Program-made: the position numbers and the translations under genes
Assembly: GCF_900141915.1 (NCBI RefSeq)
Contig: NZ_FQZG01000012.1
Coordinates: forward strand, 1-64,000
Length of the DNA stretch: 64,000 nt
Source of the DNA: Tessaracoccus bendigoensis DSM 12906
GTDB lineage: Bacteria > Actinomycetota > Actinomycetes > Propionibacteriales > Propionibacteriaceae
Direction: 5' to 3'
Notes under the pieces: generated by a model
The model's input: the letters and a program-made list of their open reading frames with translations, nothing else
Told to the model about the DNA's origin: nothing
Database searches by the model: none
Shown: positions 33,736 through 42,260 of the stretch, one piece after another
Numbering within the stretch: position 1 is the first letter of the stretch
Layout of the letters: each line of letters starts with the position of its first letter

Positions 33736-34713
33736 TTAAAGCGCCCGGAGATGTCTGCGTGGGCTGTCCAGCGACTGGCGCGCTGTGCGTAGTTCGTCGG
33801 CGAACGTGCTGGTGCCGTCAGCGGTCGCCAGGAACGAGGCGATCTGCTCGTCGGTGAGGTCGTTCGCCAGGATTTCGGCGTCGTAGTGCGTCCACCAGTC
33901 GTCAAGCTCGCTCCAGGTGGCGACGAACGCGCGCACCGGCCATCGCGCAGGCTCGGCCTCGCCTGCTGGGGCCGGGGCAGGGTTGTTCTGTCCTGCCTGG
34001 GCGCGGGCGATGGACTCACGCGCCACGGACTCCAGATCGGCGTCCTCGTCTGCGGCGTCGGTGACAGCGGCGCGGATGCGCTCGAAGCCGGGATGCACCG
34101 GGGCACCGGCGTCGATGCGTTTCAGTTCGGCAGCGGCGTCGCCGCGCACGGTAGCGGGCAGGGCGGCGTCGTCGGCGACGTGCCGCAGGTAGTCGATCTT
34201 GTCGAGCGTCTTGTAGGACGCGCCGCCGGGAATCATCGCGGCGGCTTGCTCGCTGGCCCGCCCGGTCTGCTCTGACGGTGCGGGAAACTTTCCCGCACCG
34301 TCAGTTCCGGGCTGGTTCTCCGCGCTGAACCGTGTCGCCGCTTGCCTGCGCGCGGCATCCTCGGCCATCAGGGTCTTCAGTTCCCGGTACAGCGCCGTCT
34401 TCTCGCTCGGGGTGAGGTCTTTGTGGAGCATGTTGTCGTCTTGCTCGGCCAACAGGTGACCGAGCCTGCCCGAGACGCCCGAGCGCACCCACACGCTCAC
34501 CGTGCGCCAGCCGAGCAGCTTGATCGCCGCCAGCCGCCGCGCCCCGCACACCAGCACCCCGTCGATGGTGACCGTCAACGGTTGCAGGAGGCCGTCACGG
34601 GCGATCGACTCCGCCAACGCGGTCAGGTCGCCCAGGTCGGTGCGGTGACGGTTGCCGACGATGATGGACTCGACGGTGCGGTCGAGTTCGATGTGCCCGG
34701 TGTGCCTGCTCAT
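33736..34713 (-). CDS. ParB/KorB-like protein
   Basis: 325 residues. N-terminal ParB domain: TDLGDLTALAESIARDGLLQPL, VCGARRLAAIKLLGW and the LLAEQDDNMLHKDLTPSEKT helix region; a KorB/HTH-like middle (SYKTLDKIDYLRHVADD) and an acidic C-terminus. Roles could be element maintenance (CTP-dependent ParB) or transcriptional control of the transfer operon (KorB-like). No ParA gene is adjacent. Its start overlaps nothing upstream except the stop of 34710-35558, to which it is coupled (ATGA). Confidence 0.85.
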   Translation of the reverse strand: MSRHTGHIELDRTVESIIVGNRHRTDLGDLTALAESIARDGLLQPLTVTIDGVLVCGARRLAAIKLLGWRTVSVWVRSGVSGRLGHLLAEQDDNMLHKDLTPSEKTALYRELKTLMAEDAARRQAATRFSAENQPGTDGAGKFPAPSEQTGRASEQAAAMIPGGASYKTLDKIDYLRHVADDAALPATVRGDAAAELKRIDAGAPVHPGFERIRAAVTDAADEDADLESVARESIARAQAGQNNPAPAPAGEAEPARWPVRAFVATWSELDDWWTHYDAEILANDLTDEQIASFLATADGTSTFADELRTARQSLDSPRRHLRAL

Positions 34714-35558
34714 GACCGGCCCCCACGCTTTGGGGCCGCGAGCGAGATCATCAGCACGAGATCGTCGTCGCGCAGCAGGACGCGCAGGTTCTCACCGATC
34801 AGCAGCCGCAGCAGGATGCCTCGCCCGGCAGCGGTCGCGGCGTAAGCCGGGCTGGGATGCCCGAGCAGCGCTTTCAGCAGCGCTGTCCACGCGGTGCTGT
34901 TCACGTCGAGCAGGGCGCGGGCGTGCTTGTCGCGTCGCAGCGCTTCATAGGCGCTTTGGCGGCTTCCTGCTCGGGCGAGCGCCTGGCAGATGTGCTCGAC
35001 CCCGGCTCGGGCGATATGCGGGGGCCAGCCCAGCAGCGTAAACAGTGCGATGGCGTCTTCGACCGCTGAGCCCGCCGAGCAGCACGCCGTCGAACTCGAT
35101 GGTTCCTCGGTGCTGAGCGGGTCGGGGTCGGTGACGTGGAACGCCGAGTGGTAGTCCGTCAGTGGGTTCTCCCGATCCGACAGCCGCTCGGCGTCGTGGA
35201 ACGCCGAGTAGTGCGGACGCCGCGCTTGATGCACCGAGCACAACAGGCCCTGCCCACGTTCCTCGGCGATGCAGGTGATCTGCACCGCGTGGGTGACCAC
35301 GCCCCAGGGGTCGTTCGCGGTGCGCGCGGCCTTGGTGCGCATCACATCGAACGCGGCACTGGCTGCCTCCCACGGGTCGAGGCCGTGCTTGCGAGCCAGC
35401 GCCCCGTACTTGTCGGCGGCGTAGGCCATCAGGTCAGCGACCACCGGGTCGGACTGCCACGCGCCGGGGCCGCCTTCGTGCAATCGGTTCAGCAGAGTCC
35501 GCAAGCCCTCGCTGCGGGTGAAGTCTTCCGGTTCACAGAATGCCGTGCGGGTCGTCAT
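34710..35558 (-). CDS. Conserved element protein of unknown function
   Basis: 282 residues from the ATG at 35558 with an AGGAGGTG site. Recognisable blocks: FTRSEGLRTLLNRLHEGGPGAW, ADKYGALARKHGLDPWEAAS AFDVMR, TACCSAGSAVEDAIALF, and a C-terminal helical region with LLGWPPHIARAGVEHICQ and ARLLLRLLIGENLRVLL-like text. It looks like a DNA-handling accessory protein, but no domain is recognised. The ribosome site is buried in an inverted repeat (35563-35584). Confidence 0.7.
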   Translation of the reverse strand: MTTRTAFCEPEDFTRSEGLRTLLNRLHEGGPGAWQSDPVVADLMAYAADKYGALARKHGLDPWEAASAAFDVMRTKAARTANDPWGVVTHAVQITCIAEERGQGLLCSVHQARRPHYSAFHDAERLSDRENPLTDYHSAFHVTDPDPLSTEEPSSSTACCSAGSAVEDAIALFTLLGWPPHIARAGVEHICQALARAGSRQSAYEALRRDKHARALLDVNSTAWTALLKALLGHPSPAYAATAAGRGILLRLLIGENLRVLLRDDDLVLMISLAAPKRGGRS

Positions 35559-35562
35559 GATG

Positions 35563-35584
35563 GCACCTCCTGATGGTGAGGTGC
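35563..35584 (-). promoter_or_regulatory. SD-masking hairpin with a GCACCTC box
   Basis: On the minus strand GCACCTC (35578-35584) and GAGGTGC (35563-35569) form a perfect seven-base pair around an eight-base loop. The right arm is part of the AGGAGGTG ribosome site of the gene starting at 35558. This is the clearest case in the window of the recurrent box facing a ribosome site. Confidence 0.55.
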
Positions 35585-35649
35585 ACAGGGCTGGCCGTCG
35601 TGTCGGGGGCGGTCGGGCGTTAGTTGTCGAGTCATCGCCATTCACCGCT

Positions 35650-36111
35650 TCACGACTTCCCGACCGCAGCCCTGATCGGCGCGTGGTGCTGGGCGCCGTG
35701 CCCGAACGCCGACAGCGGCGACAGCCGCTTGGCCCGGTCACCGAGGTTCCGCATCCCGGCCACGAGTGGTTCGCGAGCCTTGCGCGACATCTCGACTTCC
35801 ATGTCGATGCCCCGCCCGGCCAGCGATGCCGTGTTGCGGGCGATCAGATCGGTGGGCCGCACCCACTCGATACCGCGCGCCCGGTGTTCCTCGAGTTTCT
35901 GCTCGACCTCTGCCGCCTCAGCTGCATCGGCCGTCTCGTCAGTCGTGGGGGTCTCGACCGTGGTGTTCTTGCGCTGGGTCACGTCGGCGGCGGCGACCGC
36001 CTCGGGCACCTGCCGAACCTCGCTGCGGTCTTCCGGCATCTCCGGTTCGGGCACATCCTCGACGCGCCAGTCCTCGTACCCGTGTGCCTGCTCTCGCGGG
36101 TCGATGTTCAT
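35650..36111 (-). CDS. Hypothetical acidic/helical protein
   Basis: 153 residues; the start overlaps the DUF2637 stop (ATGA). Acidic N-terminal half (GYEDWRVEDVPEPEMPEDRSE), then a helical stretch with EQKLEEHRARGIEWVRPTDL and a basic end (AGMRNLGDRAKRLSPLSAFG). No recognised domain. Coupled to the membrane HTH protein and prim-pol gene upstream, so probably part of the replication/maintenance unit. Confidence 0.65.
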   Translation of the reverse strand: MNIDPREQAHGYEDWRVEDVPEPEMPEDRSEVRQVPEAVAAADVTQRKNTTVETPTTDETADAAEAAEVEQKLEEHRARGIEWVRPTDLIARNTASLAGRGIDMEVEMSRKAREPLVAGMRNLGDRAKRLSPLSAFGHGAQHHAPIRAAVGKS

Positions 36112-36785
36112 GATGTTGTCTCCATCTCTGTTGTGGTTTCCGGTTCCTCGACCGGCGGGGCAAACCAACGGCCCACCGTCGAGGCGTGTACGCCGAGCTC
36201 GTCGGCGATGGCCTTGTTCGACCACCCGGCCTCGCGCAGCCAAGCGGCACGTTCACGCCGCCCCAGCACCAGCTCGGCCTCCGGCTCGGCGTCCGGCGCT
36301 GCTTCGGACTCGATCGCGGCCAGGGGTTCTGTCGCAGCGGGTAGCTCGGACGGTGCCTGCGCCGTGCTCGGCGGCGCGGCGGTCGAGCGGGTGAGGACGA
36401 CGGTGAGGTGCGTGCTGGCGAGCAGCACCAGCGGCGGCACCGCAGCGACTGTCGCGGCGAGCATCGCGGGCACGCTGGCATCCGCAGCGACGACCGCGTG
36501 CAGAGCGTTCGCAGCCACCGAGACGAGTGCCCCGCAGATCAGCAGCGCCCACGGATACCAGGCACCCCTGCGACCATCGAGAGCGACAACTGCGATGGTG
36601 GAGACCACGATCAAGCCGTCCACGAGCAAAGGCCAGATCCACGCCTGCCCCGGCGCGATACCCGACCGGGCCGCGAGGTCTGCCAGAGCCATGAATGAGA
36701 GCCAGAACGCGCCGATACCAATCAGCACAGTGCCGGTCGCGGCGGTAACTACCGCCCAACCCCATGCCGGTCGTCGCGCGCTCAT
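36108..36785 (-). CDS. DUF2637 membrane protein with C-terminal helix-turn-helix
   Basis: 225 residues. Four membrane segments in residues 8-125 (AVVTAATGTVLIGIGAFWLS; LVDGLIVVSTIAVVALD; WALLICGALVSVAANALHAV; AATVAAVPPLVLLASTHLTV) match DUF2637/SpdA-like plasmid spread proteins. A linker leads to a helix-turn-helix, AAWLREAGWSNKAIADELGV HASTVGRW. A membrane-tethered DNA-binding protein is therefore likely. The start overlaps the prim-pol stop by one base (TGATG). Confidence 0.82.
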   Translation of the reverse strand: MSARRPAWGWAVVTAATGTVLIGIGAFWLSFMALADLAARSGIAPGQAWIWPLLVDGLIVVSTIAVVALDGRRGAWYPWALLICGALVSVAANALHAVVAADASVPAMLAATVAAVPPLVLLASTHLTVVLTRSTAAPPSTAQAPSELPAATEPLAAIESEAAPDAEPEAELVLGRRERAAWLREAGWSNKAIADELGVHASTVGRWFAPPVEEPETTTEMETTS

Positions 36786-37750
36786 CACAGCCCCCGACCA
36801 CTCACCGAGACCGGCGGCTCGTTGTGGGCGAACCCGGAACCCGTCTGGCGTACCGGGGCGCGACGACGCGGCCCGTAGGTGCTGACGTGGCGATACGCCG
36901 AACCGACTGTTCGGGTGATCTCGTGCTCGCCCAGACCGGACTGGCCCGCTGCCGGGCCGAGCGCGTTGAGCGCTTCGCGGGGCGAGTGGCCGTGCTCGGC
37001 CATACGGCACGCGGCCTTGAACAACCCCAGGTTGCGTTCGCCCTCGGGCCTGCGAGCCACCTGCGAAGCGAGCCGAGCAACGTCCAGCGGACAGCCGCCC
37101 GGTGGTTCCGGCGCGGGCACGTACTTCGGGCGCGGGTCGAGGAAGTCGCGCAGCCGCTGCGCCGCCAGCGGCACCACCAGCCCTCCGGCAACGGCCTCGA
37201 CTCGGTATGAAGTCGGGTGACCGTCGATCGTGCGCTGCGAGGGAGGCACGATGATGTAGCCGCCGTCACCCCGAAAGTCGATACCCGCTCGGCCCACTTG
37301 CCACGACCGCTGCTCGCGCCCAGCGTCCGCGGGGTAATACAGATGCCTGCCGCCAGTGGGCGTGGTCACGACCGCCAACGGCTCCGGCAGCAGCCCGGAG
37401 CGTGCGGCGCGTCCGAACGCGGCGTACCCGTCGACCTTGTGTACGTCAACGTCGACGACGACCACACCCGAGGCTGCACCGGTTGGGATGGCAAGGTTCG
37501 CGCGAGGCCGCTGCCGCCACCACGCCTCCACTTGCCCGGCATCGGTGATCGCCTCGTGGAAACCGCGCTCGGGAATCGGACGCTTCCCGCCTTGCGCGCA
37601 CGGGAACACCGGCACATCGAGACGGGCCAGCTCGCGCGCGACGAGTGGCAGCGGCACACTCTCGCCGAGCCGGTAGAAGATCGCAGCGACCGCCGAGGCC
37701 CGACGCGCGATCAGATCGTGCGCCGCGCGAGCGTCGCGTACCTCAGCCAT
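36785..37750 (-). CDS. Bifunctional primase/polymerase (prim-pol) domain protein
   Basis: 321 residues. Prim-pol (AEP superfamily) features: VPVFPCAQGGKRPIPERGFH, the DVDVHK acidic motif (VVVVDVDVHKVDG), TPTGGRHLYYP, GIDFRGDGGYIIVPPS. The C-terminal part (~225-290) is helical, with GERNLGLFKAACRMAE. It likely primes element replication after excision or transfer. A GGGAGG site precedes the ATG. No separate helicase partner of RepSA/RepAM type is nearby, so E2 replication may rely on relaxase-initiated rolling circle (inference). Confidence 0.87.
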   Translation of the reverse strand: MAEVRDARAAHDLIARRASAVAAIFYRLGESVPLPLVARELARLDVPVFPCAQGGKRPIPERGFHEAITDAGQVEAWWRQRPRANLAIPTGAASGVVVVDVDVHKVDGYAAFGRAARSGLLPEPLAVVTTPTGGRHLYYPADAGREQRSWQVGRAGIDFRGDGGYIIVPPSQRTIDGHPTSYRVEAVAGGLVVPLAAQRLRDFLDPRPKYVPAPEPPGGCPLDVARLASQVARRPEGERNLGLFKAACRMAEHGHSPREALNALGPAAGQSGLGEHEITRTVGSAYRHVSTYGPRRRAPVRQTGSGFAHNEPPVSVSGRGL

Positions 37751-37982
37751 CGCCAGGCCTCCCTTCCGCCGGATGCCACCCGCCAGTGGGTGGCCGTACG
37801 ACCGTGAGGTGCGTCGGGAGGTTCAGGAAGACGAGACGGACAAGGAATCGAGACTGTGACCATCAGGCTTCGTGAAGAACCCGACGAGTCTGTACCGGAC
37901 TACCAGGCAAAACCGGCCCGGAACGGGCGAGCGCCGATGGTCTCGATAATGCGGCTCAGGGTTGGGTGATCGAGTACACCGC
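37751..37982. other. Intergenic region upstream of the prim-pol operon
   Basis: 232 bases without a convincing gene. It holds a perfect hairpin CCACCC-GCCAGT-GGGTGG (37776-37793) and an ACGCACCTC box (minus strand, 37806-37814), both upstream of the prim-pol gene. This is the likely control region for the minus-strand maintenance and transfer genes. It also follows the AraC stop. Confidence 0.5.
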
Positions 37983-38927
37983 TCAGGCGGTGAACGCCCG
38001 CCGCATCTGCCTGTAGTAGCCCGGTGTGACGCCCACGTACTCGCGGAAGAGTCGGGTCGCGTGACTGCGGGAGTGCCAGCCCACGCGCTGTATCGCGGCG
38101 GCGACGGTGAGGTCGGTCTCTCGCAAGTATTTTGCCAGAAGCTCCGCCCGAATCATCGTCAAGAACGCCAACGGTGTCTTGCCGTATGCCTCGATGAACA
38201 CGCTGCTTAAGCGCGAGGGCGACAGGTGAACCTCAGCAGCGAGGTCGTCGAGCGACCACCGCTGCTCCGGTCGCTCGCGCAGCAGCTGCGCGACGTGGCG
38301 AACCTCAGCCCGCAAGGGGGCGAAGCGTCGATCACGAGGGAGGGCGGGCCGGATATGCGCACGCTGAGATGCTGAGAGGCGCACAGGTGAGACCTTGATG
38401 TACGGGGCAATCACGTAGGCGATCTGGAACCACAGCGCCTGCATCCGCAAGTAGTGGCGTACGGGGTGCCCGTCGACGCTGAGCCGCACCATCTCATCGA
38501 GCCACGGCATCAGCATCCCCGCCCGGTCTTCGCCGAGGCGCAAGATCTGTGCTGGCTCGGTGTAGATCGTCTCGGCGAACCCTTGCGCGCTCAGCCGGTC
38601 ATCGAGGAATGCCGCGTATTGCCAGCGCAGTTGGTCAAGCAGGAAATCGGTGTCGGCGTAGATAGTCGTGACCGTGACGTGGCCCTCGGGTTCTGACCCG
38701 CAGAGCACGTTCGCGCCCAGCATCACCACGTCACCGGCCTTGACCGGTTGTTGCCCGAACTCGGAGAACAGGAACGCCGAGCCATCGCGCACGATGATGA
38801 ACTTCACACAGTCATACGCCACCGGCAGCACAGGGCGATACATAGTTCGAGTTCGCGCCACCAAAGGCGCGTACGGTCCGGCCTGAGGCTCGGACGAACG
38901 CGCTCGTCGAAGTTCTGATGCCCTCAT
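37983..38927 (-). CDS. AraC-family transcriptional regulator
   Basis: 314 residues. The N-terminal ~160 residues form a cupin-like sensor region (VKAGDVVMLGANVLCGS), followed by two helix-turn-helix segments: WSLDDLAAEVHLSPSRLSSV with YGKTPLAFLTMIRAE, and TVAAAIQRVGWHSRSHATRL with REYVGVTPGYYRQMRR. It ends the ABC-F/MFS operon (44 bases after the MFS stop) and could regulate it or another element gene. No operator is recognised. Confidence 0.88.
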   Translation of the reverse strand: MRASELRRARSSEPQAGPYAPLVARTRTMYRPVLPVAYDCVKFIIVRDGSAFLFSEFGQQPVKAGDVVMLGANVLCGSEPEGHVTVTTIYADTDFLLDQLRWQYAAFLDDRLSAQGFAETIYTEPAQILRLGEDRAGMLMPWLDEMVRLSVDGHPVRHYLRMQALWFQIAYVIAPYIKVSPVRLSASQRAHIRPALPRDRRFAPLRAEVRHVAQLLRERPEQRWSLDDLAAEVHLSPSRLSSVFIEAYGKTPLAFLTMIRAELLAKYLRETDLTVAAAIQRVGWHSRSHATRLFREYVGVTPGYYRQMRRAFTA

Positions 38928-38971
38928 GTATGCCGACTGATGGCGGAGATCGACGCTATCTGTTCCGTGGT

Positions 38972-40240
38972 CTACATGGCATCCAGCGGACGTCCCGCTT
39001 CAGCTTGTCTCATACGTCCCGCGGTCAGCGCGATCACAGCGAGCAGAGGGGGAAGCACTCCCGAAACCACGAAGATCACCGGAACTGGGACGAGTAGAGA
39101 TAGCGGGCCTGCAATAGCTATGGAAACGGGCATGAACGCGATCGAGACGAAGAAGTCAAGGCTTGCGACGCGACCGATCATGTCGAGGGGAACGAGCCGT
39201 TGCAGCAGGGTTCCCCAGATCACGACCCCGGCCCCTGTGGCGGCTCCGACGATGAACAGGGCCGCAAGCATCACGATCAGACTGTCGGCTATTCCTATTG
39301 CCACGAGGGGCAAAGTGCCGCCGCCCCAGCAGGCGATCATGAACGTGAGGTAGCGGCGCGGGAGTCTCAGCGATGACACGACCAACGAGCCGACAGCTCC
39401 GCCGATGCCGAATGCGGCCAGCAGGAAGCCAAAGGTCGCTTCGGCGTCCTCGAATCGGTCGCGGGTCAGGAACGGCAGGAGCACTTCGATCGGCCCCTGA
39501 ATGATGAGCGCGAGCGAGGAACCGAAGATCAGTGTCCACAGTAGCCAGCGGGTGCCGACCACATAGCGAATGCCCGCACGGAGATCGCCCCACATGCTGG
39601 TTCGATCCTCTGGCGCTACCGGTTCGTCCAGATGTTCACGGCGGCTGAGGAACAGGGTGATGATGAACGCGACCGTGTACGAGGCCGCAACGATCACCGC
39701 TCCGATGGCGGGGAAGAACAAGCCGACGACGATTCCGCCGAGTGCAGGTCCGAGGCCCTGCCCGAGGGTCGGCCGGAGCGCACCTTCGAGGCCGTTCGCG
39801 GCGAGAAGCTGCTCAGGTGGAAGCACCTGGGGCAGATAAGAGCTGTAAGCCGGGTAGAAGAACGCGCTTCCGGCACCCATCGCGAACGAAGCGACGGCGA
39901 CGTGCCATAGTTCGATAGTCCCAGTCAGCGACAGGGCAGCTACCGCGGACATGATCGCGGCGGTGCCGCCTTGCACGGTGATGATGATGCGGCGCTTGGA
40001 GAAACGGTCGGCGACCACTCCGCCAAGCATGGAGAACACGAACAGGCCCAGGCTCATCCCGGTTGCCACCGCTGAGAGCGCTAGCGGACTGTCGTTCAAC
40101 GCGATCACCTGGAAGACCATCACGATCGTCCACACGCCGGTGCCGAAGACCTCGATGCCGACGGCGGCGAACAGGAGGCGGTAGTCGCGCGTCGCAAGAG
40201 GCCGAATGGAGCGCAGCAGGTTCAGCTTCTTCTCGGTCAT
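38972..40240 (-). CDS. MFS-type efflux transporter (MFS_3-like)
   Basis: 422 residues with about 12 membrane segments. Motif A-like GGVVADRFSKRRIII lies between helices 2 and 3. Its overall pattern resembles drug/macrolide exporters of the MefA/Tap type. The start overlaps the stop of the ABC-F gene (ATGA). An ABC-F ribosome-protection gene followed by an MFS pump is the arrangement of mef-msr macrolide operons in reverse order. A resistance role is probable, but the substrate cannot be read from sequence. Confidence 0.85.
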   Translation of the reverse strand: MTEKKLNLLRSIRPLATRDYRLLFAAVGIEVFGTGVWTIVMVFQVIALNDSPLALSAVATGMSLGLFVFSMLGGVVADRFSKRRIIITVQGGTAAIMSAVAALSLTGTIELWHVAVASFAMGAGSAFFYPAYSSYLPQVLPPEQLLAANGLEGALRPTLGQGLGPALGGIVVGLFFPAIGAVIVAASYTVAFIITLFLSRREHLDEPVAPEDRTSMWGDLRAGIRYVVGTRWLLWTLIFGSSLALIIQGPIEVLLPFLTRDRFEDAEATFGFLLAAFGIGGAVGSLVVSSLRLPRRYLTFMIACWGGGTLPLVAIGIADSLIVMLAALFIVGAATGAGVVIWGTLLQRLVPLDMIGRVASLDFFVSIAFMPVSIAIAGPLSLLVPVPVIFVVSGVLPPLLAVIALTAGRMRQAEAGRPLDAM

Positions 40241-41892
40241 ACCGGCACCGCGCTTCCGGCCATCGCCGACAGGTCGATGCTCGGCCAGTCGGCCACATCA
40301 CGCAGGAGTTGCCGGTCGTGAGAAGAGACGACGACGGCTGCTTGGGTTGCCCCCAGCGCTTCGGTGAGTTCGTCGACGAGGGCGATGGAGAGATGGTTCG
40401 TCGGTTCGTCCAAGAGCAGGACATGGGGGCGCGCGGCGAGTACCAGCGCCAGATCGAGACGTCGTTGTTGCCCCATCGACAGCTCGCCCACCCGCTTGCT
40501 CAGCTCTCGCGGTTTCAGGAGGCCGAGCTGCGACACCCCGACCGCATCCGAGGACGGCACGATCCCGGCAGCAACGAGCGCATCGAGGTACGTTTCGTAG
40601 ACCTCGCTCGCTCGCCGTTCGGGCGGCAGGTCGGACTCCTGGCGAAGAAACCCCAGGCGCGTCGTGCGGGGTTTGCGCACCACGCCGGTGTCTGGCGCAA
40701 GGTCTCCGCCAGCAACTTTGAGAAGGGTGGATTTTCCTGTTCCGTTTGGGCCGGTCACGACGAGCCTGCCGCGGTGCGACAGTGAGAACGACACTGGACT
40801 GCGAAGCCGTTCAGTGACGCTGACGTTCTCGACGCTTAGCAGCGCCGCGCCGGTTCGGGTGCGCAGTTCGGGGAAGCGGAACACCTGGGGCGGCTCGGGC
40901 ACGGTGATCGCGTGCGCTTCGAGTGCCTCTCGGCGTCGGTGGACGTTCTGCACGAGGCCACCGGCTCTCGTGGCGCGCCCGTGCTTGTTGGTGCCCTTCT
41001 CCGGGCGCCATCCTGAGACGAGCCGGTTCTGGGCGGCGCTGAGGCTGTCTTGCAGCCGCGCACGCTCGGCCTGCTGCTTGTCGTACTCCTGTTCCCAGCG
41101 CTCCCGCTCGGCCAGTCGTCCTTCCCTGTAGCCCAAGTAGCCGTTCCCGTACACGCGCAACCGCTCGTCCGGAGTTGGATCAAGATCGACGATGGTCTCG
41201 GCGAAGTCCGACAAGAGTGCCCGGTCATGGCTCACGACCACGACACCGCCGTTGCGGGATCGCAGCTGGGCGGTCAAGAACTCGAGCCCGCTGCGGTCGA
41301 GATGGTTTGTCGGCTCATCGAGTAGCAGGAAGTCGTCGTCAGCGCCCAGAAGACAGGCCAGGCGCACGCGGTAGCGTTGCCCGACTGACAACTCCGCGAG
41401 CGGCCTAGTCGTGTCGGTTTCTGCGTCGAGTGCTTCGAGTGCGATTCGGACGCGTCTCTCAGCATCCCAGGCGTCGAGTGCTTCGGCGTGCTCCAGAGCG
41501 GACGCGTATTCCGCTTCGGCGTCTGCGGTGCCGTCGACGAGTGCGTGGCTAGCAGCGTCGAGTCTCGCCAATGCCGCAAGGGGCTCGGCGATTGCTTCTG
41601 CGATGGCCTGCCCGACGGTGCGCTGGTCGGAGGCATCCATCTCCTGCTCCGCGACACCGATCGTGCCGATGCGCTGCACCGTGCCGCTATCGGGAGTGAG
41701 CGTGCCTGCAAGCACGTGCAGAAGGGTGGACTTGCCTCGTCCATTTTCCCCGACGATCGCGACACGCGAAGCGGGGGTGACGGTGAGGTCAGCGTGACTA
41801 AGAACCGGGGTGACGCCCCGTAAGACGGAGACGTCGGAAGCGATGAGTTGCGCGCGAGCGCGCGCGGGAACAGGGTGAGTAGCGGTGTGCAT
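40237..41892 (-). CDS. ABC-F ribosome-protection (antibiotic resistance type) ATPase
   Basis: 551 residues with two ABC domains and no membrane segments. NBD1: GENGRGKSTLL, signature LSVGQ, LLLDEPTNHLD. NBD2: GPNGTGKSTLL, LSMGQ, LLLDEPTNHLS. Between them is a basic, Arg/Gln-rich linker (EWEQEYDKQQAERARLQDSL-like region), the part that reaches the peptidyl transferase centre in Msr/Vga/Lsa-type proteins. It is clearly different from the housekeeping EttA at 57599. The ATG at 41892 has an AAGGA site, 141 bases after the stop of a six-codon leader peptide, so drug-induced attenuation is likely. Confidence 0.9.
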   Translation of the reverse strand: MHTATHPVPARARAQLIASDVSVLRGVTPVLSHADLTVTPASRVAIVGENGRGKSTLLHVLAGTLTPDSGTVQRIGTIGVAEQEMDASDQRTVGQAIAEAIAEPLAALARLDAASHALVDGTADAEAEYASALEHAEALDAWDAERRVRIALEALDAETDTTRPLAELSVGQRYRVRLACLLGADDDFLLLDEPTNHLDRSGLEFLTAQLRSRNGGVVVVSHDRALLSDFAETIVDLDPTPDERLRVYGNGYLGYREGRLAERERWEQEYDKQQAERARLQDSLSAAQNRLVSGWRPEKGTNKHGRATRAGGLVQNVHRRREALEAHAITVPEPPQVFRFPELRTRTGAALLSVENVSVTERLRSPVSFSLSHRGRLVVTGPNGTGKSTLLKVAGGDLAPDTGVVRKPRTTRLGFLRQESDLPPERRASEVYETYLDALVAAGIVPSSDAVGVSQLGLLKPRELSKRVGELSMGQQRRLDLALVLAARPHVLLLDEPTNHLSIALVDELTEALGATQAAVVVSSHDRQLLRDVADWPSIDLSAMAGSAVPV

Positions 41893-42033
41893 TTGAATCC
41901 TTGAAAAGGGCGCACCACAAGCCGAGAGCGTCAGCAAATGGGTACACGAAATGACGGCGACCCGAAAGGGTCAGAACGAGTCGCTTCCGCAGGCCCGGAG
42001 ATACTCAACGAGCGCGGTCAGCTAGCTCAGCCG
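41893..42033 (-). promoter_or_regulatory. Leader region of the ABC-F operon
   Basis: 141 transcribed bases between the leader-peptide stop and the ABC-F start. It contains a GACCC-TTTC-GGGTC hairpin (41959-41972) and an AAGGA ribosome site close to the ATG. A classical terminator with a T-run is not obvious, so control could act through translation or transcription; the fold needs to be computed. Confidence 0.55.
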
Positions 42034-42054
42034 TCACAGGAAGTACAAATGCAT
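42034..42054 (-). CDS. Six-residue leader peptide (MHLYFL) of the ABC-F operon
   Basis: Minus-strand ATG CAT TTG TAC TTC CTG TGA. The start lies six bases after a TATACT -10 box, so the mRNA would be leaderless. Short hydrophobic, aromatic leaders precede drug-inducible ABC-F genes; the msrD leader MYLIFM is a known example of similar size and character. Ribosome stalling by a drug on this peptide would relieve attenuation of the downstream gene. The role is inferred from position and composition. Confidence 0.65.
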   Translation of the reverse strand: MHLYFL

Positions 42055-42060
42055 AGGGCT

Positions 42061-42066
42061 AGTATA
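42061..42066 (-). promoter_or_regulatory. -10 box (TATACT) of the ABC-F leader
   Basis: Minus-strand TATACT, a near-perfect -10, with GGCACA 17 bases upstream as a weak -35. The spacing to the MHLYFL start codon is six bases, the pattern of actinobacterial leaderless genes. Confidence 0.65.
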
Positions 42067-42260
42067 CCCCACGTCCTTCTCGCTGTGCCTCGCGGGCTTG
42101 CGCGGGCCGATGAGATGTGCGTTGAGAAGACGGACGGGTATGAGCCGCTCGGAGTGCGTCGTTCTGTCTGACCACTTTCTAGCTGTCGCTGACTTCGGCG
42201 GCGCGACTCACCTCGGCGACGCGCGCCCTTCCGCCGCGTGCCAGGATCCCCCACACGTCT

